Source: Defluviitaleaceae bacterium
GTDB lineage: Bacteria > Bacillota > Clostridia > Lachnospirales > WQUN01
Direction: 5' to 3'
DNA length: 44,343 bases
NCBI GenBank assembly: GCA_009781725.1
Contig: WQVF01000026.1
Span: 1 to 44,343, forward strand
Made by a program: the position numbers and the translations under genes. The notes under the pieces are model-generated. The model was not told the DNA's origin and did no database searches. It saw only the letters and a list, made by a program, of their open reading frames with translations. Below, piece after piece: positions 24,279 to 32,690 of this stretch. Position 1 is the first letter of the stretch; the number at the start of each line of letters is the position of its first letter.

Positions 24279-24491
24279 CAGCACAAGAAAGGGGATGCTT
24301 GACAACATGCGTAAATTCAAGGATTGTGAGCAGTTTCTCAAACTTGTTTCTGTCGGCTTGACATTGGCGATGGTCTGAAAAACCCGGCTATTACTGCGCC
24401 GTTTTCTTCTCGTGATACCCATGAGATTTTATTGTTCTTAACGGTTTCCAAACGAGAGAATGCTCCGTATTGGAAAGTCATACGATGTTCT

Positions 24492-27248
24492 TTATAGAAG
24501 GTGGTCAGGATATTGCCTTCCTTTGCGTAGCAAAAGTATAAGACCAATGAAAACAAGACCAGAGGTCACTGATAAATAAATTGCTGTAAAGTCAAAATAG
24601 CCTGAATCCACAAAACGCGCTGTAAGCTCCACATCACGGTCAACCCTAAACCAGAAATCATAATCGGACGACACATGCCTATTATTTTCATACCAACCAG
24701 AAAAAAAACTGCCGTCATAAGGAATTGCTACCACCCTTGTAGTTGCACCCTCAAGGTAAAACCCTCCGCCAATGGCAGAGCCCCCTAGTTTGTTATTGCT
24801 AGCCACCCTTACCAGATAATCGGATTCGTCGGCACTATTTAGCTGACAGGGTAGGCTGCTATATTCACCACCATAATTACTATCCAGGCTCATTAGCCAT
24901 GCGAAATAAAACTCGGGATAATGAGCACTTCCCAGCACATTAATATTGGTTACAAATGCAAGCATACTCATTAATCCCCTTGCTTCACCTGTAGTGAACA
25001 GGGCGTTTATGATTTCATATAGTGCGGCAGCGTCCTGCATATTTATCTCAAGCCCGGCTTGAATCATGCTGTCGATGGCAATATTTCTTATCCTATAAGG
25101 GGTATCCCTTGCAGGCAATCTAGCATCGAAGAACGTATGATGGGCATTGTCAAGTAGGGTAGGGGAGGCAACTTGCGATAAAAAAATATCGAATGCATCC
25201 ATCCAGTACCCATGCTCAGGCCCATGACCGGCAACATGATATAAAACACGCCCCATAAATGCCTCAATATTGCCTGCATACATAACTCTGTTGTCAAAAC
25301 CTACTGATAATGCCCGTGATATATTGGCCAAAAACTGCGGCGGGCTTTGGGTATTAAAGTCACTGTGAATATATGAAAAGGCATCTGTGACTAATCGGTT
25401 TGGAAAGGAACCCATGTTAATATCCACGGGTATGAAAGTATCAAGAATATGCATATAATCAAGGGTTATAGAATCGAGTGCTCGTGGGGTTCCCAGTTCT
25501 TGTAAGAAATTTATCATATATATGTCGGCCACATTCGGCAGTACGCGAGTTGCGCCGTATCTTTCAAAGCCCCAGCCGCTCATGGGCAAGTGACTGAAAA
25601 AGTCACTTGGGTGAATGATATTATGGATGTTGGTAAAGTTATGTTCGGTGAGCTGTTCTGTAGGAACCACACTGGGGGTTGCAAATGTGTAAGCATAAAT
25701 ATTATTAGGGGAAAGGAAAATATCAGCAGTACCAGATTGACGAGCAAGCCGTCCTGCAAGAATGTTAGCAACACCGGCCCCACGTCCAAAACCCGTAATC
25801 CATATCATCACATTGTCCCTAAAACCGCAGCTATGGGTGTACATATAATTGGAAAGAAAATCATAGGCCAAATCCGCTGCATCATGGAATCCGGCATGAT
25901 ATCCTCTTTCGCCTATTCTGGCGTTACTGACCCATTCCTCATTGTAAAATGCGCCTCTTGTGGCGAAGGCAATCAGAGTGTAGATATTTTCTCCGATTAC
26001 AATATCTCTGTGAGCAGCCACTGCTCCTATGGAGTTCTGGTGAGATGCGGCGTTTGCAAAATAATAATTCGCCTTGATGCAAGTAAACCCAATTTGGGAT
26101 AAAAGATTATGAGCATTTCTATGATTACCACTTCCCTCAGCAGGAAAAGCCGACATAGCAAAGGCCATAGACATAGCAGCCAAGCTGGGGTTGTAATCTT
26201 GGGTGGGCTGTGAAAAGAAGTATTGATTCCAATAAAAATTAGCGGGAAAATCCCGAAGAACTAACTGTCCATCCTCATATAAGGGGGATGTGAAGAAAAA
26301 CCTACCCCCCGCCTGACGTATATGCTCCGCAACATTGCCAAAGGCAAAAGCCAAATCCCCCACGTCCCCCACGGAGATATGGTTTGCACTAGAAGAGGCA
26401 ATGTCAGCGGTCAACCGCCTAAGAAGGCCCACAGGCCGGTACATACTATGGCCTGATGTGATATGCTCGTATTCCTGGAACAGGCCGATGGTATATACAT
26501 TAAATCCCTGCTCATGGAGCACCTGAGTTGCCGTGTCGAGTACATAATTGGAAGTCTGATAAAGCCTGATATGTGGGGCATCAGCAAAATGCCAGGTGCC
26601 GGAATCTTCATAGCCATATCTTCCCTCATAAGTGTAGTTCACCCAACTGTCATCATTCAGCATATATGGCAGAGCAACCCCGGAGGTAAATAAGACAACA
26701 TTAAGAATTGCATTTTCAGGGGTTGTAGCAAGCAGTTCGCTTGCGAGTATCAACGCAGATGATATATTTCCGATGGTGTTGTCATAGTCACCTGTGGGCA
26801 CAGACAAGGAATCCAGGGACGTAAGAAGATGATCTTGATTTATGGAAAAAAGATTCCTGGTTATGCCCGTAGTTACTTGTCTATTTCCATAGTGCACCCG
26901 GGCAAATCCATCGTATGAAATAATTGCGATATTGCTGGCATCTCCCACTTGTTCAATAAAAACCCTGGCTGCATCCCGTGTATAATTTATCGGGGAACCA
27001 GCGGTATAGGACCCATCCCCCCATCTCCAAGTCAAAGGAGCTGAGGTATCCAAAACCAACACCGTATACCGCTCAACATCTTCAAATGAAAAGGCAGCAT
27101 GGCAGTCACATATTATGTTTGCAATTTCCTCTGGCAAATGGGGTATATCGGTTACCTCTTCCACTGTAGGCGATGCCACAATGGGCCGTACAAAGGACAT
27201 CGATAGCAATAGCACAGCCAGAGCAATGGCAGCAATACGTCTTTTCAT
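24492..27248 (-). CDS. Membrane-anchored vWA-domain protein with degenerate lipase-like domain
   Basis: A 918-residue extracellular protein. It has an N-terminal signal peptide (about 1-25). A von Willebrand A-like domain (about 60-310) begins VLVLDTSAPLTW; the DTSAP site keeps Asp67 and Ser69 of the MIDAS but not the second Ser. A lipase class 3-like alpha/beta domain (about 400-570) follows. There the nucleophile elbow reads GFGRG (486-490), so Gly488 replaces the expected Ser of GHSRG. A bacterial-repeat-type beta domain (about 820-880, GGFYLEG to DRDVELTARF) and a C-terminal transmembrane helix (YLSVTSGLVFIGLILLLRKG) end the protein. It overlaps the upstream zinc-ribbon gene by one base (TAATG). 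It probably acts in adhesion or sensing rather than catalysis. Confidence 0.82.
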   Translation of the reverse strand: MKRRIAAIALAVLLLSMSFVRPIVASPTVEEVTDIPHLPEEIANIICDCHAAFSFEDVERYTVLVLDTSAPLTWRWGDGSYTAGSPINYTRDAARVFIEQVGDASNIAIISYDGFARVHYGNRQVTTGITRNLFSINQDHLLTSLDSLSVPTGDYDNTIGNISSALILASELLATTPENAILNVVLFTSGVALPYMLNDDSWVNYTYEGRYGYEDSGTWHFADAPHIRLYQTSNYVLDTATQVLHEQGFNVYTIGLFQEYEHITSGHSMYRPVGLLRRLTADIASSSANHISVGDVGDLAFAFGNVAEHIRQAGGRFFFTSPLYEDGQLVLRDFPANFYWNQYFFSQPTQDYNPSLAAMSMAFAMSAFPAEGSGNHRNAHNLLSQIGFTCIKANYYFANAASHQNSIGAVAAHRDIVIGENIYTLIAFATRGAFYNEEWVSNARIGERGYHAGFHDAADLAYDFLSNYMYTHSCGFRDNVMIWITGFGRGAGVANILAGRLARQSGTADIFLSPNNIYAYTFATPSVVPTEQLTEHNFTNIHNIIHPSDFFSHLPMSGWGFERYGATRVLPNVADIYMINFLQELGTPRALDSITLDYMHILDTFIPVDINMGSFPNRLVTDAFSYIHSDFNTQSPPQFLANISRALSVGFDNRVMYAGNIEAFMGRVLYHVAGHGPEHGYWMDAFDIFLSQVASPTLLDNAHHTFFDARLPARDTPYRIRNIAIDSMIQAGLEINMQDAAALYEIINALFTTGEARGLMSMLAFVTNINVLGSAHYPEFYFAWLMSLDSNYGGEYSSLPCQLNSADESDYLVRVASNNKLGGSAIGGGFYLEGATTRVVAIPYDGSFFSGWYENNRHVSSDYDFWFRVDRDVELTARFVDSGYFDFTAIYLSVTSGLVFIGLILLLRKGRQYPDHLL

Positions 27249-27877
27249 TACGCCCCCCTAGCTTGCAAATAAAAGCCCAATGATACAATCCCGGCTACTG
27301 CATACAAACCCCAGGAAATAAAAAACCATGGGGTCATTGAGGCTATCCCAAAGAAAACATTGGTAACACCAACAAAAAAGGCTCCCTTTAGTACCAGGCC
27401 AATCAAACATAGGCCCATCGTGTAAAAAAGGAATCGTTCATATGGAAGAGATAAAAACTTTGATAAGACAGTAAGTATGCCAATAATTACAGGCAGCAGC
27501 AAAATAAGAATAGCGGTAGAAAGCCAAGGGCTTCCGCGGTCAATAGTTGTTGCCCAGCCGCTCATAGATGTTGCCGGGGCCAAAAGCACCCCACCCAGGG
27601 TTATAGAGTCTAGACTGAACATAGGAAGAAAAAAAATGATACAAAGGATGACTGCAATGACCAATACCAAAATATGGCCAACAGAAAACGTGACCGGTTC
27701 CCGATATGCTTTATGTACCGGTTCTTTCTTTGGCCGTCTTATTTGCTTTGGTTCAATGGAGGGCTCGTAAGAGCCGGATGAGCTTGATGAACTTGAAGAG
27801 GTAGTATCGGTTTCGCCACATTTACGGCAATATGTAGCACCCTCCCAATATTTCCAGCCACAGCTACTACAACGCAT
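27248..27877 (-). CDS. Zinc-ribbon multi-pass membrane protein
   Basis: A 209-residue protein. The N-terminus is a zinc ribbon with Cys3, Cys6, Cys17 and Cys20 (MRCSSCGW...YCRKCGE). A Ser-rich linker (a run of eight Ser) and a basic stretch follow, then about four hydrophobic segments (VLVIAVILCIIFFLPMF, AILILLLPVIIGILTVL, YTMGLCLIGLVLKGAFFVG, FISWGLYAVAGIVSLGFYL). The start at 27877 has a GGGGGAG site; an upstream in-frame ATG at 27901 is less likely. It is coupled to the vWA protein by a one-base overlap, so the two probably act together at the membrane. The zinc ribbon would face the cytoplasm. Function is unknown. Confidence 0.82.
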   Translation of the reverse strand: MRCSSCGWKYWEGATYCRKCGETDTTSSSSSSSSGSYEPSIEPKQIRRPKKEPVHKAYREPVTFSVGHILVLVIAVILCIIFFLPMFSLDSITLGGVLLAPATSMSGWATTIDRGSPWLSTAILILLLPVIIGILTVLSKFLSLPYERFLFYTMGLCLIGLVLKGAFFVGVTNVFFGIASMTPWFFISWGLYAVAGIVSLGFYLQARGA

Positions 27878-27944
27878 GGATGACTCCCCCTTTATAAGCA
27901 TGTACTATAGTAGGCGAAGGATAACACTGTGCACCAGTGATTGC

Positions 27945-27976
27945 AACAAAAAACCGCGTAGTGTATACGCGGTTTA
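27945..27976 (-). terminator. Terminator downstream of the DUF4870 gene
   Basis: Perfect stem AAACCGCGTA / TACGCGGTTT with a five-base loop and a run of T on the minus strand. It ends the DUF4870 transcript, so the zinc-ribbon/vWA pair downstream needs its own promoter. Confidence 0.8.
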
Positions 27977-28001
27977 ATTAAATCATCGCCCTATTACGCT
28001 C

Positions 28002-28358
28002 TTATTTATGAATCTGATTCCAAGCCACATCTCCCACAAAAGGAAGCTTAAACTGATGCCCTAGGGCTGCTTGAATCATGAGCACTAGCTTACTTGCTCC
28101 AAAGAACAACCACCAAACCCAGATGACTGGCCTGGTTAAAATCCATAACAGGAACCCAATTAAAGGCAAGCCTGTTACTATGCCAACTACCCAGAACACA
28201 ATCCACATAAACAGGAACCACATAGTAGATTGCAATGCATGAAAGCGTACAAACTTGTTTTCCCTCTCTGCCACCAGCACAAACAAGCCGGAAATAGGCC
28301 CGAGCAGATAGCTTAGTGCTGCTACCATATTTTCGCTAAGTCCAAAAATTGATTTCAT
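28002..28358 (-). CDS. DUF4870-like small membrane protein
   Basis: A 118-residue protein with about three transmembrane helices. It matches the DUF4870 pattern: LSYLLGPISGLFVLVAERENKFVRFHALQS, followed by the hydrophobic WFLFMWIVFWVVGIV, and a final LVLMIQAALGHQFKLPFVGD. The ATG at 28358 follows GGAGG at seven bases; the longer frame to 28430 has no site and its first residues come from a GC-rich repeat. It is a single-gene unit with a terminator on its downstream side and no known function. Confidence 0.85.
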   Translation of the reverse strand: MKSIFGLSENMVAALSYLLGPISGLFVLVAERENKFVRFHALQSTMWFLFMWIVFWVVGIVTGLPLIGFLLWILTRPVIWVWWLFFGASKLVLMIQAALGHQFKLPFVGDVAWNQIHK

Positions 28359-28554
28359 ATTTTTTCCTCCTTTTTTAAATGGGGCTCTGCCCCAAGCCCC
28401 GCCGCTACGCAGGGATAAACCCCACTCCACTTCCTACGGGACCGTGTTGTACACGGCAAGTGATTTTATATCAAGAAGTACGGCACATATAAAATAAAGT
28501 CTGTTGACAGGAACACAACGCGAAAAGCGCGCTTTTGTTTCCGACCGCGCCAGC

Positions 28555-28575
28555 AGAAATTGCGAAGCAATTTCT
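28555..28575. repeat. Small hairpin repeat (AGAAATTGC type)
   Basis: Perfect hairpin AGAAATTGC-GAA-GCAATTTCT in the stretch between the DUF4870 and TPR genes, with flanks CAGC and CAGCA. A closely similar hairpin is at 4208-4227. The rest of the 28359-28583 stretch is GC-rich low-complexity sequence, including a small hairpin of CGCG type, with no gene visible. Confidence 0.5.
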
Positions 28576-28583
28576 CAGCACAT

Positions 28584-28640
28584 AAAAAGAGCGGCTTCGC
28601 CGCCTTGAAGCTTGCTTCAGACCGGCGTAGCCGCTTTTTT
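28584..28640 (-). terminator. Terminator of the TPR-protein gene
   Basis: Stem AAAAAGAGCGGCT / AGCCGCTTTTTT around an extra inner hairpin. On the minus strand it follows the TPR gene stop by 24 bp; it could also work on the plus strand. Confidence 0.8.
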
Positions 28641-28664
28641 ATTGCAGTTTCTTAGCGGTAGAGA

Positions 28665-30074
28665 TTAATCTTCAACTTCATCTGTCAATGTAGCTATTAC
28701 TTGATTTCTTCCTTGGGGCCTGTAGTTGGGGAAACGGTCTCTAAGCTCATATAAGAATTCCCTGGCTTCGGCATGTCGAGCTTCATCTTGAGCGTATAAA
28801 TTACCCATTGCCCAAAGGAATGTATTAGGACGAGGTGAATCTTCCGTCATAAACCTTAACGCAGTTTCCAATTGAACCAAAGCCAGCAAGTAATCTCCAG
28901 CATTGAAAGCCGTAAGTCCTGTACTCATGTATTGGTTCGCTAATACAGGATATGCCTGTTCACGCATGGCTTCGGCACGGTCCCTTAGGTCGGGGGGTAA
29001 GTCCGATACTTCGATATTATCCATGCTATCTATTGCTTCCCGCAGATAGCCATCTCTATATTGGTTATACATATTATGAAAACGGATGATGTTGTCCTGG
29101 CGGTCTAACTCAGTATTTAACCTATCCATATCCTCTCCCAGGACGTCCATATCTTCTTGCATAGCGGCTATAGCGTCAGCATGACGCTCGGCATCCTCTG
29201 CGCGGGCAGCATCGGCATCTGTTAGCCTTTGGCGATATTCTCCGATTTGAAGCTCGTTCTGTCTATGCAGGGCAGGAAACAACAGTACATATACAACAGC
29301 AAAAGTACAAGCTGCTCCAATTACCAAGGCTAGAATAATATCAAAGCGGAAAGCCCGGGGCTTTTTCTCCTGGACTGGAGTCGGACGGGAATATGAATGA
29401 GTCCGACTTTTAGGCTCTGTACGGCGGGTACGGCTTTGGGCTTTTCGCGTGTCAGGTCTTGTCCTACCGGGTACCAAAATAGACAGATAATTAAGTGCTA
29501 CTGGATTTTGGATATCCACGGCAAGCACCCTCTCGGCTGCTGCAGCTGCTTTATCTCTGTCATTTTGTATAAGATGGCATAAGGCAAGTAAGTTGAGAGC
29601 GTCTACAAAACGCGGGTTTAGTTCCACCGCTCTTTTAAGTTGAATAATTGCCAGGTCATCACTTTTTTGTTTGATATATATCAGAGCCTGGTTATATTTA
29701 GAAACGGCATCATTAAGAGCTTCAAGAGCACGGCTGTTCTTTCGTGCTTCTTCTACGTATTGGTTGGCGGGATTATTATCCTTAAGTAAGGATTGGCTTA
29801 TAACCCAATGCTTAAGTGCATCCCCTACATACCCGATTTCAAATAGGGCAAGGCCCAGTAGGTTACGAGCAGGTACATTGTTTTTATTGACCGACACACT
29901 ACGGGTTAGTAGCTCTATGCCCTGGGTTATGTCTCCGTTGTTGAGCTTGCTAAGGCCCTTGTTGTACATTTTGTCCGATAGGCGTACCGTGCCCGAAAAC
30001 AAGACGGAGTCCACATTACAAGAAGGGCAAATAGTGCCCTTTATATACTCTTTTTCACAATTGGGGCATTGCAT
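28665..30074 (-). CDS. Zinc-ribbon, TPR and coiled-coil single-pass membrane protein
   Basis: A 469-residue protein. The N-terminal zinc ribbon has Cys3, Cys6, Cys16 and Cys19. TPR-like helical repeats (about 35-200) include NLLGLALFEIGYVGDALKHW and a LKRAVELNPRFVDALNLLAL pattern. A basic linker (about 200-243, Arg-rich) precedes one transmembrane helix (about 244-266). An acidic, Arg-containing coiled coil (about 275-325) follows, and a second TPR-like array (about 330-465) is predicted outside the cell. The topology suggests an envelope scaffold linking inner and outer sides. The next gene upstream is the 59-aa ORF, 21 bp away, probably in the same transcript. No close functional match is known to me. 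Confidence 0.82.
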   Translation of the reverse strand: MQCPNCEKEYIKGTICPSCNVDSVLFSGTVRLSDKMYNKGLSKLNNGDITQGIELLTRSVSVNKNNVPARNLLGLALFEIGYVGDALKHWVISQSLLKDNNPANQYVEEARKNSRALEALNDAVSKYNQALIYIKQKSDDLAIIQLKRAVELNPRFVDALNLLALCHLIQNDRDKAAAAAERVLAVDIQNPVALNYLSILVPGRTRPDTRKAQSRTRRTEPKSRTHSYSRPTPVQEKKPRAFRFDIILALVIGAACTFAVVYVLLFPALHRQNELQIGEYRQRLTDADAARAEDAERHADAIAAMQEDMDVLGEDMDRLNTELDRQDNIIRFHNMYNQYRDGYLREAIDSMDNIEVSDLPPDLRDRAEAMREQAYPVLANQYMSTGLTAFNAGDYLLALVQLETALRFMTEDSPRPNTFLWAMGNLYAQDEARHAEAREFLYELRDRFPNYRPQGRNQVIATLTDEVED

Positions 30075-30095
30075 ATATTCACTCTTTTCCCACGT

Positions 30096-30275
30096 TTATT
30101 CGTCTTCTGCTTTTTTAGTTTTTGCAAGCTCTTGTTCTTCGTTTTTCGGAGGGTGATTTGAGATATACTGTAATAAATCCATGATATCCGTGATTTCATC
30201 TCTTACAGCGTCTTCTACATCTTCCATGGTACGAATTGGCTTATACTTGTTAATTTCTTCCTTAAAATCAATCAT
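30096..30275 (-). CDS. Small acidic protein, 59 aa
   Basis: A short reading frame preceded by GGGAGG about eight bases before the ATG at 30275. It encodes MIDFKEEINKYKPIRTMEDVE..., ending in KTKKAEDE. It is helical and charged, without Cys or a membrane segment. It sits just upstream of the TPR gene with a 21-bp gap, so it probably shares the transcript. I recognise no family. The strong ribosome binding site and operon position support it. Confidence 0.7.
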   Translation of the reverse strand: MIDFKEEINKYKPIRTMEDVEDAVRDEITDIMDLLQYISNHPPKNEEQELAKTKKAEDE

Positions 30276-30320
30276 CTATATTACCTCCCACATATTTCTA
30301 CTTTATTTTAACATATTCTT

Positions 30321-30470
30321 CAAAAGGCGCAATAACAATCTTTCGACCCCGCTGCCTACGGCAGCGGCCCTACAGGGGTGGTTCAAAAAGGCGCAATAGC
30401 AATCTTTCGACCCCGTTGCCTACGGCAGCGACCCTACTAGGCGGTTTTTAAAAGGCGCATTAATAATCTT
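30321..30470. repeat. 64-bp tandem repeat, 2.3 copies
   Basis: The GGCGC motif recurs at 30326, 30390 and 30454, an exact 64-base period. Copies 1 and 2 differ at several bases, and copy 3 is only the start of a unit. Each full unit carries the hairpin GCTGCC-TAC-GGCAGC (GTTGCC in copy 2) and the stretch AATCTTTCGACCCCG. It spans the gap between the asparagine-synthetase-like gene (stop at 30470) and the small acidic gene. Confidence 0.85.
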
Positions 30471-32254
30471 TATATACTCAGCACTACTCCATATTCTTTC
30501 ATCCAGGCGTCGATTTGCAAGAAGTATGCTATCGTCTGAGGCACTCTCATTAGTTGTCCATACCAAGGCTGGCCTGCTTCTTCTGTTATAAGGCGATTTA
30601 TTGCATCTCTGGATATTATCGTAAAAAGTGGCGCATCCTTCTCTACTACCCTTATCATATCCGTTACCTTGCTCATATATGCCGGGTTATGTGTTTTTGG
30701 GAAAGGACTTTTTTTACGCCACAAAACGCTCTCTGGAAGCAGCCCCTTTAACGCTTCCCGTAGCAACCCTTTTTCCCGGTCATTGTGATTTTTGAAAGTC
30801 CATGGCACGTTGTAAAGATATTCCACCAATCTATGATCCAGAAAGGGCGACCGCACAGTTAGGCCCGCAAATGCACTCATAGACTCATTGCGGGTAGCCA
30901 AATTTGGTAGGAACCAATCCAGATTCAGATGAAACATCCTGCGTACCTGCCGCTCCTTAGCATCATCGTCATAAAGACTCCCTGCTGCGGTTATGGCTTC
31001 TTCGAAGCGGTTATGGATATAGGCTTGTGGGTCGAATCTGCCAAGAATATGAGGTGCGATAAAGCTGCTGCGATATTTCACGTCTCGTGACCAAGGAAAG
31101 GTCGTAGGCTCATCATCCTGCTGATACCAGGGATATCCGCCAAAGATTTCGTCAGCTCCTTCACCCGTCAAAGCAATGGGCACTGATTCCCTTACATTTT
31201 GACAAAAAAGCAGAAGTGCAGAATCCACATCCCCCATACCAGGGAGGCCCCGGGCTTGCATGGCCGAGGTAAGTGCTTCTGCCAGTTCGTCTGAGCCAAG
31301 GACAACACGGGTATGGTGTGCTCGTAGGTTTGTCACCATTTCTTTTATGTAAGAATTGTCGTCGTCAGGCTGGAAACTATTTGGGGTGAAGTATTTATCA
31401 TTGCCTACATAGTCAACAGAAAATGTGTCTTTACATCCGGAAAGTGCTGTAATGGCACTAGAGTCTAATCCTCCCGATAAAAACACACCTAACTCCGGAC
31501 TGTTTGCAGTTTGACGGGCTATGGCATCCTTAAGGATTTTACGAACTGTATAGGATGTTTCCTCAAATGATTCGCTGTGGGGTTTAGCCTTAAGCTGCCA
31601 GTACCTACATATTGATAAACCTCCTGAATTTGTATATGAAGCACTATGGCCAGGCTGTAATTCCTTGATATCCCTGAAAAAAGTTGTACCCGGTGTGTGA
31701 GCCGGGCCTATTAGCATCATGTCGGCCACACCTTCGAGGGACATAACAGGATTTATATTAGGGTGCATAAGGAGTGTTTTTGTATCCGACGCAAAAGCAA
31801 AGCCACGAGGCCCGGTTGCGTAGAAAAAAGGCTTCAACCCCAATCGATCCCGTGCCACAAAAAGACGCCCGCCATCCCATACCGCAAAGGCAAAAACACC
31901 TAAAAGCCGTTCCACACATACCTCGCCCCAGGCGATATAGCTGTATAGCACAATAGCCCCGTCAGATGCATCGGGTAAATAATAACCCAATTTTTTGAGC
32001 TCTTGGATTAACTCATCTTTATTGTATAGCTCCCCGTCAAATACGAGAATATAGGCCTTTTGGCCAAGGACAGCACGTAAAGGGCCGCGGCCTGTATATG
32101 GATTGCTTGTATGTAGTAGGCACACATCCTCGGATATGAATGTTCCGTGTTCGTTTTGACCTCGTTTTTTAAGTGATGTGAGCATTGCTTCACAAACTGT
32201 TGCCATTGAAATTGCTGTGCCGCCATACCCCAGAAACCCGCCTATTCCACTCAT
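30470..32254 (-). CDS. Asparagine synthetase (glutamine-hydrolysing) homologue lacking the N-terminal Cys
   Basis: A 594-residue AsnB-type protein. The N-terminal glutaminase domain (about 1-200) starts MSGIGGFLGY, so the catalytic residue after Met is Ser2 rather than Cys. Other usual glutamine-site residues are also altered (LLHTSNPY where HxRL is typical; FDGELYN instead of FNGEIYN). The synthetase domain has the pyrophosphatase loop LSGGLDSSAI (about 259-268) and GEGADEIFGGY, both intact. The start at 32254 follows GGAGG at about eight bases; an earlier ATG at 32269 would put five residues before it. If active, it probably uses ammonia rather than glutamine, or serves another amidation. 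It is alone between repeat copy C and the 64-bp repeats. Confidence 0.88.
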   Translation of the reverse strand: MSGIGGFLGYGGTAISMATVCEAMLTSLKKRGQNEHGTFISEDVCLLHTSNPYTGRGPLRAVLGQKAYILVFDGELYNKDELIQELKKLGYYLPDASDGAIVLYSYIAWGEVCVERLLGVFAFAVWDGGRLFVARDRLGLKPFFYATGPRGFAFASDTKTLLMHPNINPVMSLEGVADMMLIGPAHTPGTTFFRDIKELQPGHSASYTNSGGLSICRYWQLKAKPHSESFEETSYTVRKILKDAIARQTANSPELGVFLSGGLDSSAITALSGCKDTFSVDYVGNDKYFTPNSFQPDDDNSYIKEMVTNLRAHHTRVVLGSDELAEALTSAMQARGLPGMGDVDSALLLFCQNVRESVPIALTGEGADEIFGGYPWYQQDDEPTTFPWSRDVKYRSSFIAPHILGRFDPQAYIHNRFEEAITAAGSLYDDDAKERQVRRMFHLNLDWFLPNLATRNESMSAFAGLTVRSPFLDHRLVEYLYNVPWTFKNHNDREKGLLREALKGLLPESVLWRKKSPFPKTHNPAYMSKVTDMIRVVEKDAPLFTIISRDAINRLITEEAGQPWYGQLMRVPQTIAYFLQIDAWMKEYGVVLSI

Positions 32255-32278
32255 AACCTCATCCTCCAAATGTCAATG

Positions 32279-32454
32279 TATAGCGAACGACATTGAGAAA
32301 CGTGATTGAAGGAGGCCAGTACGTTTGCTACGCAAACGCCGCCTTCGGCGTCCGGCTTTCTTGCCGGTACATGCTGCCAAAAACGCGAACTTGGCGTTTT
32401 GGCTGATTTTGCCCGTGCAATGGCGGTTCACGATTTCGAAAGTTGTTCGCTGTA
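32279..32454. repeat. TATAGCGAA-ended palindromic element, copy C (176 bp)
   Basis: Ends TATAGCGAAC and GTTCGCTGTA. The arms are ACATTGAGAAACGTGA on the left and TTTCGAAATCGTGA when the right arm is read in reverse complement. The inner part is longer than in copies A and B, with several extra hairpins including CGTTTGCTACGCAAACG and a GCC-AAAACGC/GCGTTTTGGC type. Its left edge is 24 bp upstream of the asparagine-synthetase ATG, so the gene has a leader made of this element. Orientation relative to the gene is the same as for copy B. Confidence 0.75.
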
Positions 32455-32601
32455 TTATCATATTCGGAGGTGAGGTATTAGGTGAAAAATGCAAAGCTAT
32501 AAAAATAGTATGGCGGTATTTATTACGTTTTCCCTGGAATATGAATATATGACACTTTCAAACCCAAATACCTTAGGCTACTCTTTTGCTATGCTAATAA
32601 A

Positions 32602-32664
32602 CCTCTTCCGAAATAGGGAAAAAGAGCTTGAAGTGCAGCTTGTTTTGCCCTATTTCAGATGAGG
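32602..32664 (+). other. Long hairpin in the leader of the second carbohydrate operon
   Basis: Left arm CCTCTTCCGAAATAGGG (32602-32618) and right arm CCCTATTTCAGATGAGG (32648-32664) pair at 14 of 17 positions; AAAA and TTTT extend the stem inward, and the loop repeats AGCTTG twice. It ends about 12 bases before the GAGGAGG site and has no T-run, so it is not an ordinary terminator. The rest of 32455-32690 shows no gene. Confidence 0.6.
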
Positions 32665-32690
32665 TTCAATAAATAGAGGAGGTTTTCGGA

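Noticed and set aside
24279..24491. A short frame starting at 24307 (about 23 codons) and a minus-strand frame reading into the end of the vWA gene region
   Set aside because: Stop codons break up the plus-strand frames, and the minus-strand frame overlaps the vWA gene. Remains of a gene are possible, but I cannot identify one.
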